Positions 17,488 to 26,531 of a stretch of DNA of 64,000 nucleotides are shown piece after piece. Each line of letters begins with the position of its first letter. The first letter of the stretch is position 1. Location: assembly GCA_039810485.1 (NCBI GenBank), contig JBDHXA010000002.1, positions 1-64,000 on the forward strand, read 5' to 3'. The notes beneath the pieces were generated by a model. That model made no database searches. It saw nothing but the letters and a program-made list of their open reading frames with translations, and had not been told where the DNA came from. The position numbers and the translations under genes were made by a program. This DNA is from JADZAA01 sp039810485. GTDB lineage: Bacteria; Bacteroidota; Ignavibacteria; Kapaibacteriales; UBA961.

Positions 17488-18201
17488 TTAGAAATTCTTG
17501 AAAAATAGTTCGTAAATCACTATTGAAGAATCTGATTTTTGAGTGCGCAGATTAGTTGTTACATCTACTGACTCTTGCTTCACCAAAAAATGACCGACTG
17601 CAAGATAATTCTCAAATAGTATGTCGCGTCTTATGCTGTCAATTTCAGAAGTAAAACGCCTTGACGTTTTTACAGTATAAAATCTGCGCAATTCAGTATT
17701 AAGAGAATAATTTACTGACTCAATTTTTACGTTACTCGATGGCAACGAATCATTAGTTCGCTTAAAACTGGCACCAGATTTAATAGGATCGGCAAGCAAA
17801 CAGCGCCCAATAGAATCGGCATAATACGTTGATAGTCGAATCTCTCCATTTTTTTTGAAGGCAAATATGCTGTCATAACTATATGTATTTCCATATTTAT
17901 CAGTACCTCCTGCCAAAATCAAAGTTGCTTGCAAATTAGGAGAAAATTGATACGCCGTATCAGCCATCTTATAGATGAGTGTTCCATTTATAGTTGTATC
18001 ACACACGCCATTAGTATCAACCGTGATTTGAACAATCCTAAACATAGTTTGCGAACCATAACGGGACGGCAGCATGAAATCACTCGCATGTAATACTTTG
18101 TCTTGCTCAAAAAACGATGAGTTTTCAGCACATGATGAAATTATCAACAACAACAAGACAGATAAAAAACGGAAAATTACAATTAATACACTTCGTTTCA
18201 T
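17488..18201 (-). CDS. Lipoprotein of unknown function
   Basis: A 237-residue lipoprotein whose signal sequence ends in the lipobox LIISSC (residues 19-24). The mature protein is polar and beta-rich, with many Asp and Ser residues, and no recognised domain. I start at ATG 18201, which puts the signal sequence at the N-terminus; a codon at 18252 would add 17 residues. It is transcribed alone, divergent from the large T9SS protein gene and converging on the paralogous pair. The family is not recognised; it is probably lineage-specific. Confidence 0.7.
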   Translation of the reverse strand: MKRSVLIVIFRFLSVLLLLIISSCAENSSFFEQDKVLHASDFMLPSRYGSQTMFRIVQITVDTNGVCDTTINGTLIYKMADTAYQFSPNLQATLILAGGTDKYGNTYSYDSIFAFKKNGEIRLSTYYADSIGRCLLADPIKSGASFKRTNDSLPSSNVKIESVNYSLNTELRRFYTVKTSRRFTSEIDSIRRDILFENYLAVGHFLVKQESVDVTTNLRTQKSDSSIVIYELFFKNF

Positions 18202-18329
18202 ACTTTGTGCCACAACCAAAATAATGTGTAAAAGATAATTATTTCTATCCAATCTCTCGAAACTACGATTATTTTTGACTATTACAGTAGTTTTGCAGAG
18301 TATTTGTTTTAATTCTATATCGAACTGCT

Positions 18330-21323
18330 ATGAAATTTTTAGTTACAGCAATCCTTTTCTGTTTTTCTGTTTCTTATTCTCTTTTTAGCCAAGACCTTAC
18401 TTGGGTAAAAAACGTGTCGCACGAGATTGGACTCGACTCTGCCAATGGTTCGCGAGTAGTGAATGTTGATATCAACAATGATGATTATCCTGATCTTGTA
18501 TGGGGAACAGGCAATGCTGGCAAAAACCATTTTTTCATTTATCTGAATGTGCCAAATCCAGATAAGAACAGTCAAAACAAACGAATATATAAGGATTTTA
18601 CAGAAGAATCGGGAATAAATGCAAATAGAACTCCGGGCAAAGGTCCAAGAATTATTGACGTGGCAGTTTTGGCAGATATTGACAATGATGGCGATGTTGA
18701 TTTAGTAACAAGCGTTTATTATCATCGCTGGGAATACTACAATACGCCTGAACTTGACCCCGGAGATAGATCGGAAGTCATGCTGAATGACGGTCAGGGG
18801 CATTTTACTTTAGTGCAAAACAATGGATTGTACAATCTTGATTTACCACAATTTATGACCAAAGCACTTACTAATACGACAGGTATGTCGCTATTTGATT
18901 ACGATCTCGACGGGAAACTTGACTTATATATGTCACAATGGTTTCGCGACTATGCAAATGATTCAAAAATGAAAGATATTTTGATGAAAGGCAATGGCGA
19001 TGGAACATTTACGTATGTGCCTAACAGCGGCATTAACGTAAGCGAACCAATGTACGGCATGAATGTAACAGATTGGAACAACGACGGTTTGATTGATGTT
19101 GTAACATCCGCTTACTGTCGTAGCGGAGGCAGTTTATTTATGAACAACGGCAACGGCACTTTCACAGATGTTGCTCCAATAATTGGATACACCGGACAGC
19201 TTATGGGCGGTGATAATGGTCAGAACCTATGTCAATGGGAGGCACAACCGGCAGATTTCGACAATGACGGCGATATTGATTTGCTTCAAGTTGATGTGCA
19301 TGGCGGCTATGATGCAGGCGAAGGGCGCACGCATGTTACCATAAATCAGGGTACAGAAAAAAACTATGCTTTGGAATGGGATATGCCCCGTATTCGACGA
19401 GATGCTCCTGTTAATTCACATCTTGGCGATCAAGGAGGCCAATGGTTTGATCTTGATAATGATGGATTTCAAGATATCGCCATCGGACAAATGGCATATC
19501 CGCAGGCGAATTCTGCCGGACAAGAGCGCTTGTATATTTTGCGACAAAATAAGGACGGATATTTTGACGATATTTCCAAAGCAATTGGAATATTTGCCAC
19601 AGAAAAAGAAGCTCATTCGATGGAACCGGTAGATTATGATATGGATGGCGATCTTGATTTGATGTTCAGCAGACAAGTGCGTCCTACGGTAGGCACTCCT
19701 TATATGCAAGTCATGCTTTTGCGCAATGATATTGGCAATAAAAACAATTTTATATCTATAAAGCTAAATCCGCCTTCCGGCGTTAACCGCAATGCCGTAG
19801 GAGCAAGAATTACAGTTCACACCGGCAAAATGCATCAAATTCGAGAAATTTCGGCAGGCGGCGGCCATTTTGCAGGACAGCAGCATTTTATTCAATTATT
19901 CGGATTAGGCAAATACGAACATGTTGATTCAATCACCGTTCGCTGGCCCAAAAAAGATAATAATATCGCAGTATTTTATAATGTTCCAGTTAATACATTC
20001 ATCCAAATTGACTCAAATTCGCATTGGGAATTTCTCCCTATTCAATCACAAAAACGCGCTATTATCGGTCTTGACAAACCTTTACTCTCTCTTGGAGTTG
20101 TAGATACTGGAAAAGTCAAAGAAGAACAAATCAATGTTATTAATTATGGCAATTTGAATTTAACAATAGCAACCATCGCACTACAAGATCAAAACAATGT
20201 TTTTTCATTAACGAATTCCCCACAACTTCCAATAGTGATTGAGCCGGGCAAATCAATTCCTCTTACTGTTACGTTCTCACCCCAAATTCGCAAAGAATAT
20301 CGCGCTAATATTATTGTTCGTTCAGATGCTGAGAACCAATCTGTTAAAAATATACCTATTTCCGGATTCGGAAATTCTCCAAAACCTATTATTGCGCTTT
20401 CTACTCAACGACTTGGTTTTGATAGCGCATGGGTTGGTTTTCCTAAAAATGCTAAGTTTTCAGTAAAAAATATAGGCGAGAAACCATTGACAATTTCGTC
20501 TGTTTCGCTAAAAAATAATAATGATGCAGCATTTTCAATTTCTGGTCAAACGAACTCTATTGAACCCGGCTCATCTTTCGATTATATTCTGAATTTTACT
20601 GCAAAAAGCCGTAAAAACTATAATGATACAATTATAATTGTTTCAAATGCACACAACGATACGCTTAATTCTATTACCGTGTTTAGTACAGTGACAGGTC
20701 CAAATCCAAGAATATCTGTAAGTAGTGCTCTTTTTTTTCCCAAAACAGACGTTGGACAAACATCAACAAAAGAGCTTTCTATTGAAAACACCGGCGATTA
20801 CACTTTAACTATAACTTCAATGAAACCAGAAGAGTATAATGATATTTTCTTACAAAATTCCGAATCTCCATTAATTATTCCTGCAGGACAAAGCAAAGTT
20901 ATTAACATTGATTTCAAGCCAAAAGAAGAAGGAAAAACGTATTCAACTAAGTTGGCTATTAACTCCGATGCCGTTAATACACCACAACAAACAGTTATGA
21001 TGCGAGGCGTGGCTGGAAGCACCACCGGCATTGAATGGGATGAAATTATCGCAGATGTAATACCAATAGAAATGAATGTGTTTCCACAACCGGCCACAAG
21101 TACTGCAACTGTGAAGTTAATTTTGAATAAATCATCAAAATCGAGAGTGTGGATAACAGATGCTTTCGGTCGCCCTGCATTTGAATTTTTTAATAAAGAA
21201 ACAGCCGAAGCCGGCGAATACACACTTACAATAGATATATCAAGTTTATCTAGCGGTCAATATAGAATACTAGCTGAAACCAATGGAATTATCAGCCATC
21301 TTCCTTTAACTGTTGCACGTTGA
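18330..21323 (+). CDS. T9SS-exported FG-GAP/VCBS, ASPIC/UnbV and ASH-repeat protein
   Basis: A 997-residue secreted protein. The signal peptide is at 1-20. Residues about 25-470 hold FG-GAP/VCBS-type repeats, seen as calcium-loop motifs such as D-I-D-N-D-G-D-V-D and D-F-D-N-D-G-D-I-D. An ASPIC/UnbV domain follows (about 480-555, including 'ISAGGGHFAGQ' and 'DSITVRWP'). Then come three ASH/choice-of-anchor-D-like Ig repeats (about 575-900). The last ~80 residues, from 'NVFPQPATSTATVKL', form a type A T9SS sorting domain. Proteins like this are exported across the outer membrane and often anchored on the surface; adhesion or matrix binding is the usual guess. A TAGTTTTG -7-like box is at 18288-18295, without a correctly spaced -33. 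Confidence 0.9.
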   Translation: MKFLVTAILFCFSVSYSLFSQDLTWVKNVSHEIGLDSANGSRVVNVDINNDDYPDLVWGTGNAGKNHFFIYLNVPNPDKNSQNKRIYKDFTEESGINANRTPGKGPRIIDVAVLADIDNDGDVDLVTSVYYHRWEYYNTPELDPGDRSEVMLNDGQGHFTLVQNNGLYNLDLPQFMTKALTNTTGMSLFDYDLDGKLDLYMSQWFRDYANDSKMKDILMKGNGDGTFTYVPNSGINVSEPMYGMNVTDWNNDGLIDVVTSAYCRSGGSLFMNNGNGTFTDVAPIIGYTGQLMGGDNGQNLCQWEAQPADFDNDGDIDLLQVDVHGGYDAGEGRTHVTINQGTEKNYALEWDMPRIRRDAPVNSHLGDQGGQWFDLDNDGFQDIAIGQMAYPQANSAGQERLYILRQNKDGYFDDISKAIGIFATEKEAHSMEPVDYDMDGDLDLMFSRQVRPTVGTPYMQVMLLRNDIGNKNNFISIKLNPPSGVNRNAVGARITVHTGKMHQIREISAGGGHFAGQQHFIQLFGLGKYEHVDSITVRWPKKDNNIAVFYNVPVNTFIQIDSNSHWEFLPIQSQKRAIIGLDKPLLSLGVVDTGKVKEEQINVINYGNLNLTIATIALQDQNNVFSLTNSPQLPIVIEPGKSIPLTVTFSPQIRKEYRANIIVRSDAENQSVKNIPISGFGNSPKPIIALSTQRLGFDSAWVGFPKNAKFSVKNIGEKPLTISSVSLKNNNDAAFSISGQTNSIEPGSSFDYILNFTAKSRKNYNDTIIIVSNAHNDTLNSITVFSTVTGPNPRISVSSALFFPKTDVGQTSTKELSIENTGDYTLTITSMKPEEYNDIFLQNSESPLIIPAGQSKVINIDFKPKEEGKTYSTKLAINSDAVNTPQQTVMMRGVAGSTTGIEWDEIIADVIPIEMNVFPQPATSTATVKLILNKSSKSRVWITDAFGRPAFEFFNKETAEAGEYTLTIDISSLSSGQYRILAETNGIISHLPLTVAR

Positions 21324-21332
21324 CATATCAGC

Positions 21333-21647
21333 ATGAAGGTCAAAATAATAGCTGCTACAATATTTATTGCTTTTTGCGCCTGCAACGACTCCGGCTTATG
21401 GACTGAGGAAGATGAAAAATTCGCAATAACATATTCAGCAATTTTATTTGAGCGAGAAAAAGTAAACGATTCGACAATTATAGAGCACAAAATTGATTCA
21501 ATCTTACAAAGAGTCGGATTAACTGAATCATCTTTTCGAGCAAAATTTGATTATTATTCAAAAGATCCTAAATTATTGCATCGTTTAATTGATTCTACGC
21601 AGGCAATAGCTCAACGCTCGCTGCAGAAAGTAAAAAGCAGAAAATAA
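21333..21647 (+). CDS. Small lipoprotein, DUF4296-like
   Basis: A 104-residue lipoprotein with a short hydrophobic signal ending at Cys17 (FCAC). The mature part is helical and includes 'FRAKFDYYSKDPKLLHRLID', which resembles the core of DUF4296 lipoproteins common in Bacteroidota ('..F..S..YY..+P..+..I.D'). That assignment is tentative. It starts nine bases after the large T9SS gene, so it is probably in the same transcript, and is followed by a strong terminator. Confidence 0.7.
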   Translation: MKVKIIAATIFIAFCACNDSGLWTEEDEKFAITYSAILFEREKVNDSTIIEHKIDSILQRVGLTESSFRAKFDYYSKDPKLLHRLIDSTQAIAQRSLQKVKSRK

Positions 21648-21676
21648 TCACCGCGATATCTAAACAGTTTAACACT

Positions 21677-21720
21677 CAATGCGGCTATCAAGTTATACTT
21701 CGACGCCGCATTGTTTTTTT
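21677..21720 (+). terminator. Intrinsic terminator
   Basis: CAATGCGGC (21677-21685) pairs with GCCGCATTG (21705-21713) across a 19-base loop and runs into eight T residues. It ends the T9SS protein and small lipoprotein unit. Confidence 0.9.
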
Positions 21721-21766
21721 TGACATTAACACGTTATTTGCAGGAAGCTATATTTTAACTTAATAC

Positions 21767-22633
21767 ATGTCCATTTACTTTTTATTTATTTTTCAACAAT
21801 TTATTGCTTCAAGTGCTCATCTTTTTGCAAAAGATATTGTGATGAGCATGCACCCTGTCAATGTAGTATTTTATCGAGGCGCTTTTTCTGTGCTGCCTTA
21901 TGCCTTGTGGATGTGGTTCAACAGAGCTAAATCTCAGCCCATAGTGCGCAGCGACCTATGGCGCTATTTCCTTTTGGGAATAGTTAATATGCCTTTGAAT
22001 CAGCTTCTATTTATTTGGGGTTTAACTTATACCACTCCTGCAAATGCTGCGCTCGCTTATGCATTATCACCGGCTTTTGTTGCGGTAATCAGTGCAATCT
22101 TCTATAACGAACGTCTTGGCAGTCAATCTGTTACAGGAATTTTTATTGCTATTGCAGGCACATTTATTGTCTTATTTGAAAAGGGCTTCAATACATCGTC
22201 TGAATTCTTAGCCGGCAATATAATTGAATTATGCGCAAGTTTATCATGGGCAATATTCACGATTTTAGGACGTTCTCTTTCAATTAAATATGGCGCTATT
22301 CGTACTACCTGCATGGCTATGTTCACCGGATTTATTGCGTTTATTCCTATTGTGATATTCGCTCCCATTCCATTTATTGAACCCCAAGAGCTTACATCGC
22401 ATCAGTGGTTCGACCTTGCATATTTAGGTGTTATTATCTCTGGAATTGGCTTTGGGTTATGGAAATATCTCCTAACTAAGCGCTCTTCTGTTCAAGTTTC
22501 TGTGTTTAACAATTTACAGCCGGTGATAACGACAATTCTTGCAATATTTATTTTTGGATTAAAACCATCGTTTATTTTTATTATTGGAGGAATTGTCACA
22601 TTAGCAGGCGTATTGATAACTCAACGAAAATAA
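21767..22633 (+). CDS. DMT-superfamily (EamA) transporter
   Basis: A 288-residue inner-membrane protein with about ten hydrophobic segments arranged as two EamA repeats. The first repeat has 'VVFYRGAFSVLPYALWMW' and 'TTPANAALAYALSPAF'; the second has 'GIGFGLWKYLLTKRSSVQVS' and 'LQPVITTILAIFIFG'. Members export amino acids or metabolites; the substrate cannot be read. The next gene, an alpha/beta hydrolase, begins 21 bases downstream, so they may share a transcript. Confidence 0.92.
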   Translation: MSIYFLFIFQQFIASSAHLFAKDIVMSMHPVNVVFYRGAFSVLPYALWMWFNRAKSQPIVRSDLWRYFLLGIVNMPLNQLLFIWGLTYTTPANAALAYALSPAFVAVISAIFYNERLGSQSVTGIFIAIAGTFIVLFEKGFNTSSEFLAGNIIELCASLSWAIFTILGRSLSIKYGAIRTTCMAMFTGFIAFIPIVIFAPIPFIEPQELTSHQWFDLAYLGVIISGIGFGLWKYLLTKRSSVQVSVFNNLQPVITTILAIFIFGLKPSFIFIIGGIVTLAGVLITQRK

Positions 22634-22654
22634 TGCTAATTAGAAATAAAAACT

Positions 22655-23572
22655 ATGAATAATTCAACAAGCGGTATATATGCCGATGGTACTCTCATCG
22701 CAACAGAACGAGTTCAGCCATCGAAATCACAATTCAACATTGCACAGCGATTGATGAATACAGAAGATTTCGAGCGGTTTTCATCTGTTCAGCTTTACTC
22801 GATAACATATATTAGCGACAATCTTAAAATCAAAGGTTTTATGGCTTTGCCGGCTGCAACAGAAAAATTATTGCCTGCAATTATTTTTAATCGCGGAGGA
22901 ATAGGTGAGCGCGGAGCTTTAACCCCAGATTCTGCTATGAATTATGCAGGTCTATATGCAAGCTGGGGATATGTTTGCTTGGCAAGCCAATATCGCGGAC
23001 AAGGCGGCAGCGAAGGAATAGAAGAATGGGGCGGTCGCGATGTCGACGACGCAATGAACTTAATGCCGCTTCTTGATTCATTAGATTACGTCGACAAAAA
23101 CCGCATTGGCCTTATTGGCGGCAGTCGCGGCGGCATGATGGCTCTGCAAATGCTAAAGCGCACTAATTACTTTCAAGCAGCGGTAACTATTGGAGCGCCA
23201 TCGGCGATTCACAAAGTTTCCAAACAATCATACATATACAAAACTTTTGCAAAATTGTTGGATAATGGTCATGATGTGCAATCGGAAGCAATAGCTCGGT
23301 CTGCGGCAGCATTTGCAGATGATTTATGCAAAACTACACCGCTGTTGGTTCTGCATGGCACAGGCGACAAACGAGTTGATCCTGAGCATAGTTATCAACT
23401 TGGAATAGCATTGCAGCAATGCAATCATCCCTATAAACTTGTAATGTACGATAATGCAGATCACGTATTGGCAGGGCGCAGAGCGGAAAGCAATGAAGAA
23501 ATTCGCAATTGGGTTGATCGTTATGTAAAACGCCGTGAGCCACTTCCAAAGGTTGGTCCTCACGGCGCATAA
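22655..23572 (+). CDS. Alpha/beta hydrolase, prolyl-oligopeptidase (S9)-like
   Basis: A 305-residue cytoplasmic hydrolase without a signal peptide. The nucleophile elbow is G-G-S-R-G (Ser in 'GLIGGSRGGMMALQ', about residue 155). The acid is Asp in 'HGTGDKRVDPEHS' and the base is His in 'YDNADHVLAG'. The fold matches the catalytic domain of S9 peptidases and dienelactone-hydrolase-like enzymes; the propeller domain of true prolyl oligopeptidases is missing. It could be an esterase or a short peptidase. It follows an EamA transporter by 21 bases and converges on gyrB. Confidence 0.85.
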   Translation: MNNSTSGIYADGTLIATERVQPSKSQFNIAQRLMNTEDFERFSSVQLYSITYISDNLKIKGFMALPAATEKLLPAIIFNRGGIGERGALTPDSAMNYAGLYASWGYVCLASQYRGQGGSEGIEEWGGRDVDDAMNLMPLLDSLDYVDKNRIGLIGGSRGGMMALQMLKRTNYFQAAVTIGAPSAIHKVSKQSYIYKTFAKLLDNGHDVQSEAIARSAAAFADDLCKTTPLLVLHGTGDKRVDPEHSYQLGIALQQCNHPYKLVMYDNADHVLAGRRAESNEEIRNWVDRYVKRREPLPKVGPHGA

Positions 23573-23610
23573 TAATTCTAAAAAATTGAGATCTTCAATA
23601 ACGCAGAATA

Positions 23611-25593
23611 TTAAATGTCAAGATTTTTAACATAATGAGCATTTCTCTCGATAAAATCTCGCCGCGGCTCTACTTTTTCACCCATTAAAGTATCAAAAAT
23701 ATGAATAGCTTCGGAAATATTTTCAATGGAAACTTGTAAAAGAGTTCGTGTTTCTGGATTCATGGTTGTTGCCCAAAGCTGATCGGGATTCATCTCTCCC
23801 AAGCCCTTGAATCGTGAAATAACAATGCCGTCGGGAGTTACATTTTCAGTTATTTCCTCGTTCTTTTCTTCATCTTTCACTTTATCTTTGCGTATTCTTT
23901 TAATAATCTCATCCCGCTCTTTTTCATCGAACGCATAATATTCGTTTTTGCCCTTTTTCAGCTTATAAAGCGGCGGCTGAGCAATATAGAGTTTTCCTTC
24001 CGTAATTAAGTCACGCATATTCAAGAAGAAAAACGTAAGCAACAAAGTGCGAATATGCGATCCGTCGACGTCTGCGTCGGCCATAAGGATAATTTTTCCA
24101 TAGCGTGTTTTGGAAGCGTCAAAGTCATCGCCAAAACCTGCTCCAACAGCAGTAATAATAGTGCGAACTTCTTCGTTTTCCAATACTTTATTGATTCGCG
24201 CTCGATGCGTGTTTAAAATTTTGCCGCGCAGAGGCAGTATTGCCTGAAAGCGGCGGTCGCGTCCTTGCTTGGCTGAACCGCCTGCAGAATCTCCTTCGAC
24301 GAGGAAAATCTCGGTGTCTTCGGCTGTTCTTAGAGTGCAGTCAGCTAATTTTCCGGGCAAAGCGGCACTTTCGAGAGCATTTTGTCTACGGACCAACTCG
24401 CGTGATTTTTTAGCTGCGATTCTGGCTTCGGCAGCCAAAATCGCCTTTTCAACAATTTTTTTTGCATGTTTTGGATTGGCGTCGAGATATACCGCCAATT
24501 GTTCGTTAACTATTGAGCGCACTATTCCTTCAACTTCTCCGTTGCCAAGCTTTGTTTTGGTTTGACCCTCAAATTGCGGCTCCGCGACTTTCACAGATAT
24601 GACCGCAGTTAGTCCTTCGCGAAAATCGTCGCCAGTAAGACCAAGTTTATTAAGATTATTCGCAGTAGCATAAGCGTTTATAGTGCGTGTGAGCGCAGAG
24701 CGAAAGCCGCTTACGTGAGTGCCGCCTTCTATTGTGTTGATATTATTTACGTAAGAGAGAACTGTTTCGGTGTAATTATCATTATATTCAAAACAAATAT
24801 CAACTATAGTATCAGCTCCTGAATCTCCCTTTGCAGAACCGTTTAGCGCAATAACGTCGGTAAGGATGTTTGCATTTTTATTGATGTCGCGAACAAAATC
24901 TTTAAGTCCGCCGGGAAAAGAATAAATCTCACTTGTATTTTCCCTCTCGTCAACCAAAGTAATAATAATTTCTGGATTAAGAAACGCCAATTCGCGCAAA
25001 CGCTCGGCAACTCTTTGCGCTCGAAATTCTACAGTTCTAAAAATTGTCGCATCAGGCCAAAAATGGATTAAAGTGCCTGTTTTTTCTGTTTCGCCAATTT
25101 CGTTTACCGGCGTTATAGGAATTCCACATTCATATTTTTGTTGGAAAATTTTACCATCGCGCTGAATAGTTGCAATAAACGATGAAGACAAAGCATTCAC
25201 ACACGAAACGCCAACGCCATGCAGACCGCCGGATATTTTATAGTTTGATTTGTCAAATTTGCCGCCAGCATGAAGAGTGCATAGCACCACTTCGAGAGTT
25301 GAAATTTGCTTTACTGGATGTATTCCGGTGGGAATACCGCGACCATCATCCAGCACCGAACATGAGCCATCAGCATGAAGAGTTACAATTACATTTTTGC
25401 AGAAGCCGGCAAGTGCTTCGTCTATAGAATTATCTACCACTTCTTGAATTAAGTGATGAAGCCCTCTGTCTCCCGTATCGCCTATGTACATCGCAGGGCG
25501 CAAACGCACTGCCTCTAACCCCTCTAATACTTTTATGCTCTCTTCTGAATAATTTTTACCATTCGTCTCGACATCCTTTTCAATATCTGACAT
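23611..25593 (-). CDS. gyrB: DNA gyrase subunit B
   Basis: ATPase subunit of gyrase, which adds negative supercoils to DNA with GyrA. The 660 residues are full length. The GHKL ATP-binding domain includes 'LRPAMYIGDTGDRGLHHLIQEVVDNSIDEA' in pieces, and the 'GGLHGVGVSCVNALS' lid. The transducer domain lies at about 220-400. The TOPRIM domain has EGDSAGGSAKQGRDR and the metal-binding DADVDGSHI. The C-terminal 'SRFKGLGEMNPDQLW' segment is canonical. The ATG at 25593 gives the standard start. It is preceded by an exact Bacteroidota-type promoter (25665-25694). gyrA is not in the window. Confidence 0.98.
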   Translation of the reverse strand: MSDIEKDVETNGKNYSEESIKVLEGLEAVRLRPAMYIGDTGDRGLHHLIQEVVDNSIDEALAGFCKNVIVTLHADGSCSVLDDGRGIPTGIHPVKQISTLEVVLCTLHAGGKFDKSNYKISGGLHGVGVSCVNALSSSFIATIQRDGKIFQQKYECGIPITPVNEIGETEKTGTLIHFWPDATIFRTVEFRAQRVAERLRELAFLNPEIIITLVDERENTSEIYSFPGGLKDFVRDINKNANILTDVIALNGSAKGDSGADTIVDICFEYNDNYTETVLSYVNNINTIEGGTHVSGFRSALTRTINAYATANNLNKLGLTGDDFREGLTAVISVKVAEPQFEGQTKTKLGNGEVEGIVRSIVNEQLAVYLDANPKHAKKIVEKAILAAEARIAAKKSRELVRRQNALESAALPGKLADCTLRTAEDTEIFLVEGDSAGGSAKQGRDRRFQAILPLRGKILNTHRARINKVLENEEVRTIITAVGAGFGDDFDASKTRYGKIILMADADVDGSHIRTLLLTFFFLNMRDLITEGKLYIAQPPLYKLKKGKNEYYAFDEKERDEIIKRIRKDKVKDEEKNEEITENVTPDGIVISRFKGLGEMNPDQLWATTMNPETRTLLQVSIENISEAIHIFDTLMGEKVEPRRDFIERNAHYVKNLDI

Positions 25594-25664
25594 TGTGCTG
25601 CTTTTGTAAAATTATTGGAAATTTCTTGGTAGAGTTGGTCCCTTCTGCTGCAAGAAAGGCATTG

Positions 25665-25694
25665 CAAAAATACGAATTTTTTTGCAAACAACAA
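25665..25694 (-). promoter_or_regulatory. gyrB promoter, Bacteroidota type
   Basis: On the minus strand, TTG (25694-25692), 19 bases, then TATTTTTG (25672-25665) match the -33/-7 consensus (TTG, 19-20 bases, TAnnTTTG) exactly. The implied start is near 25659, giving a leader of about 65 bases. Confidence 0.7.
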
Positions 25695-25905
25695 TACAGA
25701 ACAAATAATGAAATTACAATATATTTCATTAAGTTACAGGTGATTAAATACTCTGTGAAACTGCTTTGATAAACAGCGGTTTCCAATTATTTTCCATCTG
25801 TTTCTAATCCAAGTTGAATACCGCAAAACAATTCGTAGAATTTTGTTGCAAGCATGAGGAATTTTTGAATATCTGCCTTCATTAAAACATGCTTCAAAGT
25901 TTTTT

Positions 25906-25935
25906 TTGTTGTTCAGTAAGAATAGGGTAATTTCG
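25906..25935 (+). promoter_or_regulatory. Candidate promoter of the thioesterase gene
   Basis: TTG (25906-25908), 19 bases, then TAATTTCG (25928-25935) match the -33/-7 consensus with one mismatch in the last four bases. It lies about 75 bases before the start codon. Confidence 0.45.
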
Positions 25936-26009
25936 CAATTGAAATATTGACACTGTGATAATAAGCGATTACAGCAGTTTAGAAGATATATAATTATGAA
26001 AGATACGCC

Positions 26010-26513
26010 ATGTCTGAAACTTTAAACATTTCTCACGTTTTTATGCCAAGGCATCAGGAAGAAGCCCAAAAAGAAGATTTCAGCGTGTTTCGCCATATTA
26101 TTCAAAGCCGCGTCCGCATCTACGATGTCGACCGTCAAAGTATAGTGCATAACGCTGTATATCTTTATTGGCTTGAGGCGGCGCGTGTGGAATATTTTCG
26201 CGGGATAGGATTGCCTATTGATTTGCAAACTTTTGTTACAAAGCATCGCTTCGTAGTAGCGCGTACAGAGATAGACTACATATATCCTGCTTTTTTTGAT
26301 CAGGAATACGAAGTTCTCACACGCGTTTCAAACATGAAAAACACGTCTTTTATTTGCGAGCAAGTTGTTCGGCTTTTAGATGGTGCTATTGTTATCAAAG
26401 CCAATAGTGTAATGGTTCACCTGAACGCAGCGCATCACAAACCAGAGCATATTCCCGAAAGCTACCGTGTACTTATTCGCGAATATGAAGGAGACAATGT
26501 TCAAATCGTTTAA
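26010..26513 (+). CDS. Acyl-CoA thioesterase, 4HBT/YbgC hotdog family
   Basis: A 167-residue single hotdog-fold enzyme, expected to hydrolyse an acyl-CoA thioester. The signature 'VRIYDVDRQSIVHNAVYLYWLEAARVEYF' (in pieces, about 31-60) contains the catalytic Asp of the YbgC/4-hydroxybenzoyl-CoA thioesterase group and the HN that follows it. The long helix and the beta strands ('FVVARTEIDYIYPAFF') are in order. The N-terminal 28 residues are an extra polar segment. It is transcribed alone, divergent from gyrB, with a near-consensus promoter. The natural substrate is unknown. Confidence 0.88.
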   Translation: MSETLNISHVFMPRHQEEAQKEDFSVFRHIIQSRVRIYDVDRQSIVHNAVYLYWLEAARVEYFRGIGLPIDLQTFVTKHRFVVARTEIDYIYPAFFDQEYEVLTRVSNMKNTSFICEQVVRLLDGAIVIKANSVMVHLNAAHHKPEHIPESYRVLIREYEGDNVQIV

Positions 26514-26531
26514 AAAATAGTATAATTTGGT

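Larger units (their letters stand above)
25594..26009. other. Divergent intergenic region between gyrB and the thioesterase gene
   Basis: These 416 bases contain the gyrB promoter (25665-25694, minus) and a candidate thioesterase promoter (25906-25935, plus). A run of short AT-rich frames lies between them, but nothing looks like a gene. Confidence 0.6.

Noticed and set aside
25594..25786. Short minus-strand reading frame upstream of gyrB
   Set aside because: It overlaps the exact gyrB promoter and encodes no recognisable protein.
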